From: Humisphaera borealis
Lineage (GTDB): Bacteria; Planctomycetota; Phycisphaerae; Tepidisphaerales; Tepidisphaeraceae
Direction of reading: 5' to 3'
Assembly: GCF_015169395.1 (NCBI RefSeq)
Contig: NZ_CP063458.1
Coordinates: 682,001-746,000 of the forward strand
DNA: 64,000 nt
Shown: positions 1-8,600 of the stretch, one piece after another
Layout of the letters: each line of letters starts with the position of its first letter
Position numbering within the stretch: the stretch's first letter is position 1
Notes under the pieces: generated by a model
What the model was told of the DNA's origin: nothing
Database searches by the model: none
The model's input: only the letters and a program-made list of their open reading frames with translations
Position numbers and translations under genes: made by a program

Positions 1-2536
1 TCCCCTCGCGCGATACCGCCAATCCCACCGTGTGATCCTGCCGTCCCAGGTCGGTCCGCACGGCAAGACCGGTCAGGCTTTGCACGCCGGCAGTTCCGAA
101 GCCGGCGTCGGAACTGCCGGCGGCGGACAGTTTCACGACCGCGACCGTCGTTCCGACGGTGCCGGCAGCGACGATGGTGCCGTCGTTCTGGACGTCGATC
201 GCGCCGATCGCACCGTTCTGTCCGCCGGGCTTCAGCAGCGTCGCACCACCCTGACCGAACGCAGTGTCGATGTTGCCTCTGGCATCGAGCCTGCCGAAAG
301 CGAGGTTGCCGCTGCTGGTGCCGCCCAGCAGCAGGGCACCGCCGGGCAGTGCCGCAAGGGCATAGACGGTGTCGTCGGTTCCGCCCCAGTCGGCCAGCAC
401 GATCCCGCCCTGGCCGAAAGTCTTGTCGAGCTTTCCTTTGGAGGTGTAGCGGACGACTTCGAGTTCACCGGCGCGAAAGCCGGCGGCGACGATTCGCTGC
501 TTGTCGTCAACGGCAACGGCAAAGAACCCGTCGTTGTCGTTGGGAAAGCTGATGATCTGACCGCCCAGGCCGAAGAACGTATCGAGACTTCCGTCGGCAT
601 TGAGCCGCTGCAGCACCGACTGGCTCGTGCCGGCCAGCCGGTCACCTTGCCGTCCTGCCACCAGCACACGGCCGAGCAGATCGGTCGTCATCGCTTCGGC
701 GACGAACCCGGAGCTGATCGGAGAGCCGCCATTGAACGACCCGTCGGCAACGGCGTTGGTCGAAGCGACATCGACTTCGAACTGCGCCTGGGCCAGTGGC
801 GTTGTGTTGCCTCCGCTGTCGAGCACAGCGCCCGGAAGGACGGTGATCGTATAGGTGCCGTTGTCGGCGTTGTTCCAGAAGCCGCCGGGGGCGGCGACGG
901 AATAGACCGCCACGATCGACGGGACGTCGCTGTTGGAACTCTTGCTGATGAGGGTGACTGCCAGCGCGCCGCCGCCGTCCTGGACGACCGACACATCCCC
1001 CGAGTCGATCGACGAGGAATCGATCGCCTGGTTGTCCGTAAAAGTGACGGTGATCTGCGTGGCAGTAATGCCGGCCGTGGTGATCTGCGAAACCGGCGTG
1101 ATCCCCACGACGGGGGTTGTAATATCCGGGAGGTTCGCCTGAAAAGTGGTCGTCGTCTGTGCGACGTTGTTGCCGGCGGTATCTTTGACGCCTGCCGACA
1201 GCACGGTGATGGTGTAGGTGCCGTTGTCCGAGGCGTCCCACGAACCGCCGGGCGCCGAGACGGTGTAGGTGGCGCTGACACTGCCGCCGGTACCGCTGGT
1301 GGTCACTCCGGTGACGGTCAGATTGCCGCCGCCGCCGTTACGGGCAACGGTGACGTCGCCGGTGCCGATGGTTCCCGTGGCAATCGCGACGTTGTCGGTG
1401 TAGGTGACGGTGAAGGTGTACGTCGGTCCGCCGGCAGTGGTGATGGGCTGGGCGTTAAACGTGGCGGCGACAGGGGGCGTGGTGTCGGTCGGGATGTTGA
1501 CGGTAAACGAGCCGGTCCCGGTGGCACTGTTGCTCTCAAAGTCGCGCACCTCGCCGGTTTGCACGGTCACGTTGTAGGTGCCGTTGTCGCCGAGACCATC
1601 CCACGACCCGCCGGGGGCATCCAGGGTGTAGGTGGCGACGACCGATTTCGGGTTCGAGCTGTCGACCGTGACGCCGGAGACGGTCACCGCGCCATTGGGA
1701 CCCGTAACAGCCAGGTCGTTCGGGCCGATCGAAGACGCGTCGATGCCGGCGTTGTCGTTGTAGGTGACCGTCACGGTGTGCGTGGTGCCGCCTGCAGTCG
1801 TGATGTTGGTCGATGCGACGTCAGCGGTCGGGGCGGTGGTGTCATTTTCGACGACCAGCAGGGGCCCTGCGCCGCCGCCGACCTCCTTCGACTGGAACGT
1901 CGATTTGCCCGTTCCACCGGTACCGCGGAACACCAGGCCGATGACGGTCGCGCCGGCGGCCTTCTGGGCTTGCAGAAAACTGGTCACGTTCCAGGTGTAG
2001 ACCTGGGAAATGCCGACGACCTGCGTGTCCAGCGAAGCGCCGGTGGAGCCGGGCCGGTTGTTGTAGCGAATCTCGCCGACGGGGTTGTCGTCCAGGTTGT
2101 ACCCCGGGGAGGCAAGGCTCGGCTGAACGCCGTTGCCTTCCACCCAGTTGGTGTCATTGCCGGCAAAGATCGAGACGTTGCTCGTCCCGGCCAAAATGTC
2201 GGCGGTACCGCCGGTCATCTGAACGGCTGCCGACCCGACGCTGGTCACCGAGCTGATATCGAACTTGACGAATATCTCTTTCCGCACCGCCAGGTCGAGT
2301 TCGACGCGGAGTTCGGGATCTGCACCGAAGTTGGCATTCGCGACGTTGCTGTCGGTATCCGAGCGTTCGGTGTCGGCGTCGGCGATCGCCACCAGGGCTG
2401 AGTTGAACACCACCCGAGGTTCCAACGACTCCACGGCGGCGCGGATCAGCCGGGACATCCTGCGGTCGCTGCTGCGGCGCGGGGTCGGGAGGGAGGAGCG
2501 TTGTCGCAGGGGGGGCAAATCGGAACGAAAACTCAT
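1..2536 (-). CDS. Secreted Ig-like / delta-60 repeat surface protein, C-terminus beyond window
   Basis: The minus-strand frame is open from an ATG at 2536 to the window edge (845 codons seen). The N-terminus is basic and carries an LEPR-XLL-like motif at about residues 35-47 (VESLEPRVVFNSA). Residues about 48-265 resemble the DNRLRE/CBM96 beta-sandwich seen at the front of bacterial surface proteins. Residues about 270-580 are three repeats of about 110 residues with T-Y-x-D-N and G-S-W-D / NGTYTITV signatures, typical of Ig-like domains. From about 590 onward there are at least four delta-60 repeats (G-x-L-D-x-x-F-G-x-x-G), which form DUF5122-type propellers. Family knowledge suggests an exported, cell-surface or adhesive protein; no enzyme motif is visible. 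The long plus-strand frame over the same DNA is a shadow. Domain names are from pattern recognition only. Confidence 0.82.
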   Translation of the reverse strand, partial: MSFRSDLPPLRQRSSLPTPRRSSDRRMSRLIRAAVESLEPRVVFNSALVAIADADTERSDTDSNVANANFGADPELRVELDLAVRKEIFVKFDISSVTSVGSAAVQMTGGTADILAGTSNVSIFAGNDTNWVEGNGVQPSLASPGYNLDDNPVGEIRYNNRPGSTGASLDTQVVGISQVYTWNVTSFLQAQKAAGATVIGLVFRGTGGTGKSTFQSKEVGGGAGPLLVVENDTTAPTADVASTNITTAGGTTHTVTVTYNDNAGIDASSIGPNDLAVTGPNGAVTVSGVTVDSSNPKSVVATYTLDAPGGSWDGLGDNGTYNVTVQTGEVRDFESNSATGTGSFTVNIPTDTTPPVAATFNAQPITTAGGPTYTFTVTYTDNVAIATGTIGTGDVTVARNGGGGNLTVTGVTTSGTGGSVSATYTVSAPGGSWDASDNGTYTITVLSAGVKDTAGNNVAQTTTTFQANLPDITTPVVGITPVSQITTAGITATQITVTFTDNQAIDSSSIDSGDVSVVQDGGGALAVTLISKSSNSDVPSIVAVYSVAAPGGFWNNADNGTYTITVLPGAVLDSGGNTTPLAQAQFEVDVASTNAVADGSFNGGSPISSGFVAEAMTTDLLGRVLVAGRQGDRLAGTSQSVLQRLNADGSLDTFFGLGGQIISFPNDNDGFFAVAVDDKQRIVAAGFRAGELEVVRYTSKGKLDKTFGQGGIVLADWGGTDDTVYALAALPGGALLLGGTSSGNLAFGRLDARGNIDTAFGQGGATLLKPGGQNGAIGAIDVQNDGTIVAAGTVGTTVAVVKLSAAGSSDAGFGTAGVQSLTGLAVRTDLGRQDHTVGLAVSREG

Positions 2537-2931
2537 GGCTTTAACAGTATGCACCGTATTCTTGGACGTTCGGCGACAAAATACAGGTCCGCAGCAATCG
2601 GTATATCCCGGCCTCGGGGCCTACGTAACGGGTGGAAGGCCAACCATTCATTGCTGTAAATTGCGTTTCACGCCTTCGTCCCCTCGACTCGGAGGGTCTG
2701 TATCTTATCGGCGATCGCAGGCTTTGGCCGATTGCCTGATCGGCGCCATCCCACTAGATTGCCGCGTCCGGGCGGAGTTCGATGCCGTGGGTCCGATAAC
2801 GTTCCGTTCTGCGACGTGCCGGACGGGCAACGACTGATCGACTCATCGATTCGATATCCTCCGGCCGATCACGTCAAATCACTGGTCCGGCTTTTTTGGA
2901 CGTCGCCACATCGGCGCGAAGGAGACACGAG
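2537..2931. other. Divergent intergenic region
   Basis: This 395-bp gap lies between two divergently transcribed surface-protein genes, so it should hold both promoters. I see no convincing ORF, RNA gene or repeat. A Shine-Dalgarno sequence GAAGGAG near its right end serves the porin gene. Confidence 0.5.
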
Positions 2932-4230
2932 ATGCGGATTCGATCGAACATCGTATTGACGGCGGCGGTTATGGCGGCGATGGCCCAGGCGGGCCTGGGC
3001 GCCGACTCGGCCCGCGAAACCGCGCCCGTCGCGGTACGCAGCGCCCCGGCCCCGGTCGCGCCGGTCGCCGATGTCCCGTCCCGGCGGCCCTTGATGAGCA
3101 TCATGGACAAGGTCGGTTTTGCCAAACCCCTGGAAGACGCCGGCATCCAGATCTACGGCCACGTCGAAGGATCGTACACCTACAACTTCGACGACCCGCC
3201 GAGCAGCCTTTCGGACTACGCCCTGCCGGTCGGCAAGTTCATCGACAACCCGGGCCGCGTCTTTGACGTCGAGCACGACAAGGTGCTCATGAACCAGCTC
3301 GACCTCAACATCGAGCGCGTCGTCGATGTGACCAAGGGACAGTTCGACATCGGTGGACGCGTCGAACTTCTCTACGGTGCTGACGCGCGGTTCCTGCATT
3401 CCAACGGCATGTTCGACAACTACGACGACGACGTCACCACGAGCATCACCGGCGGACCGCAGAACCAGTTCGACATCCCGCAGGCCTACTTCGACCTGGC
3501 CGTGCCGGTGGGTAATGGGCTGCGCATTCGCGTAGGTAAGTTCACCTTCTTTAAGCAGCATGACCCCAATGCCAGCGTCTTCTATTCGCACAGCTTTACC
3601 TTCGGCGCTGCGTTGCCCTTTACCCTGACGGGCGCCTTCGGCACCTACGTGATCAACGAACAGCTGTCGGTGGACGGCGGTTTCAGCCGGGGCTGGGACC
3701 AGTCGATCGACGACAACAACGATGCGATCGACGTTTTCGGTCGCGCCCGATACGCGGTCAACGATGATCTGCTCCTGACCTTCGCCGCGATCGCCGGGCC
3801 GGAACAGGACGGCGACAACGACAACTGGCGCGTCGCTGCCGACCTGACCGTGACCTACAAGCTCGGCGATACCACCACACTGCTGGCCGACGTGGTTTAC
3901 GGCTGGCAGGCCAACGCCACCGGCGGGGGCGGCGACGCCTACTGGTACGGTGTGTCGCTGTACGCGATCCAGGAACTGAACAAGTCCGTCTCGGCGGCGG
4001 CTCGTCTCGAGTGGTACCGTGACGAGGGCGGCTACACCACCGGACTCGACCAAACCCTCTATGAAGCGACGGTCGGTCTGACGATCAAGCCGTTCCCCAC
4101 CGACAAGTACCTCCAGCACCTGAAGATTCGCCCGGAAGTGCGCGTCGATTACTCCGACGAAAACTACTTCGACGGCTTCAGCCGGCAGGTGCAGTTTACC
4201 GCGGCAGTGGACGCGGTCTTCAACTTCTGA
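2932..4230 (+). CDS. Outer-membrane beta-barrel protein, BBP2/OmpL-like putative porin
   Basis: The ATG at 2932 is chosen because it is preceded by GAAGGAG and opens directly into a signal peptide (basic MRIRSN, hydrophobic stretch, A-x-A-like site near residue 23). An in-frame start 36 nt upstream would bury that signal. The 432-residue product has a short Ala/Pro-rich linker and then a long run of alternating beta-strands rich in aromatic residues, Gly and Asp. It ends in phenylalanine (VFNF), as outer-membrane barrels do for BAM-dependent insertion. The segment EGSYTYNFDDPP, followed by GRVFDVEHDKV and an L-x-Q-L-D-L motif, matches the planctomycete BBP2 barrel family. Probable role: passive solute passage across the outer membrane; substrate unknown. 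Confidence 0.82.
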   Translation: MRIRSNIVLTAAVMAAMAQAGLGADSARETAPVAVRSAPAPVAPVADVPSRRPLMSIMDKVGFAKPLEDAGIQIYGHVEGSYTYNFDDPPSSLSDYALPVGKFIDNPGRVFDVEHDKVLMNQLDLNIERVVDVTKGQFDIGGRVELLYGADARFLHSNGMFDNYDDDVTTSITGGPQNQFDIPQAYFDLAVPVGNGLRIRVGKFTFFKQHDPNASVFYSHSFTFGAALPFTLTGAFGTYVINEQLSVDGGFSRGWDQSIDDNNDAIDVFGRARYAVNDDLLLTFAAIAGPEQDGDNDNWRVAADLTVTYKLGDTTTLLADVVYGWQANATGGGGDAYWYGVSLYAIQELNKSVSAAARLEWYRDEGGYTTGLDQTLYEATVGLTIKPFPTDKYLQHLKIRPEVRVDYSDENYFDGFSRQVQFTAAVDAVFNF

Positions 4231-4305
4231 CCGGCACCCGGGGATTCGCAACTCCCCGGAGGCACGTACCGGCTGGAACGCTTCAACAGCCACGGATGAA
4301 CGCCA

Positions 4306-4355
4306 ATGGACACGGAACTGGAGCATCTGCTCCGACGGTTCCGTGTCCATCGGTG
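4306..4355. terminator. Long hairpin between convergent genes
   Basis: A 13-bp perfect stem (4306-4318 with 4338-4350) has an inner hairpin and is followed by GGTGTTTT. It lies between the porin (plus) and the M48-like lipoprotein (minus), so it probably serves both directions. A weaker 7-bp GC stem lies just upstream at 4238-4259. Confidence 0.6.
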
Positions 4356-4378
4356 TTTTCCGTGGCGATTGGTCTTGG

Positions 4379-5374
4379 TTAGCTGGGCTCGATCTTCGGC
4401 GTCGGCGGGGCGGGAGGGACAACATCGCGACGCAACTGCCCCTGCGCCTGCTGTTGCACGGGTAGGTCGGCCGGAAGAATCACGTTGGGGAACGCCGCCA
4501 GGTAAAACGCCGCACGGGTGTTGTCCGGAATCTTCTGGCTCTCGTTCTGAGCCTGACGCTTGAGGTCGGAGAACGTCTGCGGGTCGGCGACGGTCGGCTG
4601 TCGCCAGTCGCGCGACTGCGCCGGTAGCGACGACGCGAGCGACCGGGCCGACGATGCCCGCGCGCCCAGGGTTGCACGGGGCTGGCCGTCGCCGCCGGTG
4701 GTCGGCGGAAGGTCCAGCCGCTGAACGTTGCGAAGCCTTTCGTACGCCTCCGCGAACGCCGATGGGTTCCATCCGCCGCGGGCGTAGAACTCGAACGCGC
4801 GCTTGTCGGCTTCGAGTGACATCGTTCCGGAGAAGGGGAACGTGAGATAGAGGTAGACCACCCGGTCGATGGAAGCCTGGTCGGTCACCGGCCTCAGATC
4901 GGGTTTCATGCCGGTGCGCTGGATGTCCAGGTCAAGGGCGTGGGCGTACTGCACCGCCATGAGCGCGGCAAGTTCCTCTTCCGTCTGGCAGGCCTGTACC
5001 AGGCCGTTGTAGACGTAGATGTGCCCGCCGCCCGTGCCGAAGGCGTTGACCACGTCGCTGTCCACCAGGTGGAACTTCATGTTCGCAAAGGTCGGGTCGC
5101 GGGTGTTGCCGACGTTCGCGGCGGTCGCGCCCAGGATGATCCGCTTGCCGATCTCGGCGAAATACTCGTCGAGATCACGATCGCGGATGATCGTCGATTG
5201 CAGGGCACTCTGGTGGAGTTGCTCGGCCTGCTGCACGAACTCGGCAGCAGGGCGGGGGCCGGTCTGACAGCCAACACCGGCGAGCAGACACACCGCCAGG
5301 GCGAGGAAGGTCGGTCTGAGTGCGAGGCTTGAGTTCACGCCCGCAAGCTTACGATTACAGCGGAAGGATGTCAT
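4379..5374 (-). CDS. M48-like lipoprotein with degraded zinc-protease motif
   Basis: The predicted 331-residue product starts with a lipoprotein-type leader (basic residues, then LALAVCLLAGVGC with Cys36). The lipobox is imperfect, with Gly at -3. The following region matches the core of M48 metalloproteases: VNAFGTGGGHIYVYNGLVQ, then the helix that normally holds HExxH, then E-A-D-x-x-A at 188-193, the usual third-ligand segment. Here the HExxH helix reads VQYAH (residues 141-145), so the first His and the catalytic Glu are missing. The protein is probably a non-catalytic relative. Its C-terminal 110 residues are Pro/Gln-rich and low complexity. Starts at 5419 (longer) and GTG 5338 (shorter) are possible. 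Neighbours give no functional hint. Confidence 0.72.
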   Translation of the reverse strand: MTSFRCNRKLAGVNSSLALRPTFLALAVCLLAGVGCQTGPRPAAEFVQQAEQLHQSALQSTIIRDRDLDEYFAEIGKRIILGATAANVGNTRDPTFANMKFHLVDSDVVNAFGTGGGHIYVYNGLVQACQTEEELAALMAVQYAHALDLDIQRTGMKPDLRPVTDQASIDRVVYLYLTFPFSGTMSLEADKRAFEFYARGGWNPSAFAEAYERLRNVQRLDLPPTTGGDGQPRATLGARASSARSLASSLPAQSRDWRQPTVADPQTFSDLKRQAQNESQKIPDNTRAAFYLAAFPNVILPADLPVQQQAQGQLRRDVVPPAPPTPKIEPS

Positions 5375-5458
5375 CAGCTCAGAGTCTTGGCCCTCGAGTG
5401 CTTTCCGGGTGCCATGCAACCCCGGCGACGATGTCCGTCGACCCGAGGGTTGCCAATT

Positions 5459-5600
5459 GGAAGTCCGACTTCATCACGAAGGCACGAAGAGCACAAAGGT
5501 CACGAAGAAGAATCACGACGCGAAACACCCGTCGGACGCAGTTCCCATTCTGCATCTTCTTCGTGTCCTTCGTGCCCTTCGTGGTGAGATCGGACTTCCG
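5459..5600. repeat. Long imperfect inverted repeat of CACGAAGG type
   Basis: Two arms of about 45 nt (5459-5510 and 5553-5600) are near reverse complements of each other. Both contain CACGAAGGCACGAAG-like segments, and they are separated by about 42 nt. The minus-strand reading gives a short peptide containing TTKGTKDTKK and LCALRAF, a pattern often mis-annotated as small proteins in many genomes. I read it as an intergenic dispersed palindromic element, not a gene. It sits 32 nt beyond the 3' end of the pseudokinase gene and could also act as its transcript end. Confidence 0.6.
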
Positions 5601-5632
5601 CAGATCCGATTCGCGCTGCCTCACGCGATCAT

Positions 5633-8600
5633 TCATTTTGCAGTCAGGAAGGTTTGCTCGTCCAGGATGTACTTCATGCGTTCGGCCATCGTCCGGGCCG
5701 GCGCGGTGAACGCCAGTCTCAGGCCGACGTCGGCGTATGGATCGGTCGTGGCGCTGACGGGGTAGGGTCGAGTGACATCCAACTCGGGCGCCGAAAGGCC
5801 CGAGCCGCCGATGACCGAGATCGATTCGCCGTGCTCCTTGCAGAAGCGGACGACACCTTCGAGGCTTCGGCGGTCGGGGACTGCGTCCCAGAGGTCTTCA
5901 CGCTCGCAGACGAACTCGGCGACGTTGCCGACGAGGTTCTGGAAGCCACCGCCTCCGGCCGTTACCGCTCGAAAGAACAGGGTTTTGTCGTCCGCGGTGC
6001 CGACGGTCGCGGCGGCCGGCCGCTCCATCGATTTGGGCCAGTAGACGCCGGCGAGGTCTGCACCGGGCCATTGCGTGGGCACATCGGTGGTCGTGAACTG
6101 CTGCTGCACCTTCCAGGTGGCATCACGGAGGTTGGCGTCGATCTTTGCGGTGCCGCCCGACTGCCTGCTCTCCATCTCATAGGCGGTCAGCCATTCGCGG
6201 GGCGAGGGCAGGCGGCAATTGAGCACGGCCGCGGCGTACAGCGCGGCCTGTGCCGGCAACTGCTGCATCGGGTGGTCGTACTTCGGATTGTCGCCAGCCT
6301 CGGGTTTCAGCGCCGATCGGTTGAACCGAGTCTGGCGAAGCGGCGTGGCAAACTGGAACTGCGTTGCGGTGGCGGCCGCGGTATCAAAACGCCAGCTCTC
6401 GAACCGGTCGATCGCCGAGTTATTCGCCGACGGTCGGTCCCAGGCCCGGGGGCCGCGCAACGGAATCGGCGGAGCACCGCCGGGTATGGATAAGTTGCCG
6501 AGCAGTGTATTGGCCGCGGTCCAGTTTCCGGTCGAATTGATCAGCTCAATGAACTGCCCGAGGGAAAGCTCGGTCGTGCAGAGATAGAACGGCCGCCGGC
6601 GGGGCGGCTCGATCCGAAGAAACTTCAGCGTGTAGCGATCGCGGATCGGCAGGGAAAAACTCTCCGGTGGCGTAGCCGCGAGCAGTTGCGCCTCGCCTGC
6701 CATCGGTTCCTGATCGCTCAGCCGCGACAGCTTCCCGGCCATGTCGGCGACCTGCGGGCGGTCGCGCAGATCCGTCGACGCCTTGAGGAGCTGCTGCGAT
6801 GCACTACGAACGACGGTGTCGTTGGCGTCCGTGATGGAAATCCTGGCGATATAAAGCGCGTAGTTGAAACGCGGCGCAGGATCGAGCTTGTCGGCCTCGG
6901 CATCGGTCACGAACATCGCATTGCGGTACCGCTGCGCGGCGATGATCCGCTGCTCGACGGCCGCCTGAGCATCAGCCCCGGCCGACAGTACCGCGCCGTT
7001 CACAAAACGTCTCCAACGTGCTGGCCCCTGGGCCCGCCAGTCGTCGGCGGCCGCTTTGCGATCGGCCTCCGACTGGATGGAGTTGATCATCGGCGCCAAC
7101 CGATTGCGGATCGCCAGTTCCGTGTCCAGGTCGGCCGCTGCGTCCGGCCAGTGGTTTCTGCCTTCCGCGGCTTCTCCAAGCTTCCGCCAGGCGGCCAGCA
7201 CGACTTCGGTGGCCTCGGCCTCTTTAGCTGCTTTCACCAGGTCGGAACTGGTCATCGCCGAAACGGCCGCGAGATTGTTGATCCGCGAAAGGTCCTTCTG
7301 GACCAGGCCGCTGATAATGGGGTCGCGCCAGAACTCCGGCTCCTTTGCCGCCCATGCGGTATCCGGCCGGTCCGCCGGGCTCAGCAGCTCTTTGCGGATC
7401 GGAAAGTCCCTGGAGAGCGACCGGAGTTTGTCGCACCAGTCGATGAACCGTTTGCCCTGCCCGTCGACGGTCGCGGCAAACCGTTCCAACTCGGGGACCG
7501 CCGTGTCGGTGCTCGCAGCCCAGGCCGACAGCATGGACAGATCCCGCTCGCGGCGATCCCATGCGGCGGAAGAGAATGTCTCGGGCAAGCCCGACGTCAC
7601 CGGCGGGAACTGCTTGTCCAGTTCCGACAGAACCCCCCGAACCAGTTCGGCATCCCCCTTAGCTTTCTTAAATGCCTCGGCGTCTTTTGAAAGCGCCTCG
7701 ACCCTGCGACGCTGGACCTCGATGTATCCCTTCCAACGGAGTTTGAGTGCATCAGAGGCACTGGCGAGCGGCTGATCGATGAACGAAAGCCACTGCTTTG
7801 GGTCGTCGAGGCGGACCCACTGCTTGCGCACCGCGTCCAGTTCCTTTTGTACGTCGCCGGCGCGGAGTGAAATCTCCCCCTGTCCCCGGGCAACATCCTT
7901 CCGCACGAAGCGGGTTTCGCGCAGCGACGTCAATTTGCCTTCGAGCTGCGCCCGCGCGGCTGCGTACTGCGACTGCTCGGCGTCTGAGAATGCCTGCCGT
8001 TTTACGTCGGCGATCAGCTTCTCGTAAGACGCGGCCAGCGACAACAGCGGCTCGGCGGCCGGATCGAGCCTGACCAGCGCGTACTGATCGATTGCCGCCA
8101 GCCACTGGATGATCTCGGCTTCGGTGGGGTTGGCGGTGTTGAGCTGGGCGTCGATGTCGGCGGCGATTCGGTCGCGGCCATGGTCGCGCGGGAAGCCTTC
8201 GCGGACGAGCTTTGCGAGTGATGCCGCCAGCGGGAGGCGGGTCTTAAACGCCTCCAGTCCGTCGAAACCGACGTCGGTCATTCGAAGCGATTTGCCGACC
8301 GACTCACGCAGTTCGCGTGCGAATGCGATGAGAAGCGGATCGCCGCTGTCGCGGACGGTCTGCAGGTCGGCGTCATACTTCAGCCACTGGTCGTCGAGCC
8401 AGATCGCGTCGTCGGTGATGCGACTGGTGACGTCCATCATCCGATCGAGCCCGACGGCCAGGTCGTTGCCCGCCGTCGGCGTGACGCCGCGATTGAGTTC
8501 CTGCAGATACGCGGCGGGCTGTGCCCAGCCGCGGGTTTCGTAGCGCTGGCGAATGCCGTTCATCGCCGACAGGCGCTGCCACCGTTCGGGCGCCAGATCG

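Noticed and set aside
32-2401. 789-codon plus-strand open frame
   Set aside because: It is antisense to the Ig-like/delta-60 gene; its translation is low-complexity Asp/Gly/Arg/Val with no domain, as expected for a shadow of a high-GC gene.
2869-4425. 518-codon minus-strand frame across the porin gene
   Set aside because: The plus-strand porin has a signal peptide, Shine-Dalgarno site and terminal Phe; the antisense product is Val/Asp/Arg-biased without features.
5379-5636. 85-codon minus-strand gene with TTKGTKDTKK
   Set aside because: It is the translation of an inverted intergenic repeat and matches a known type of spurious annotation.
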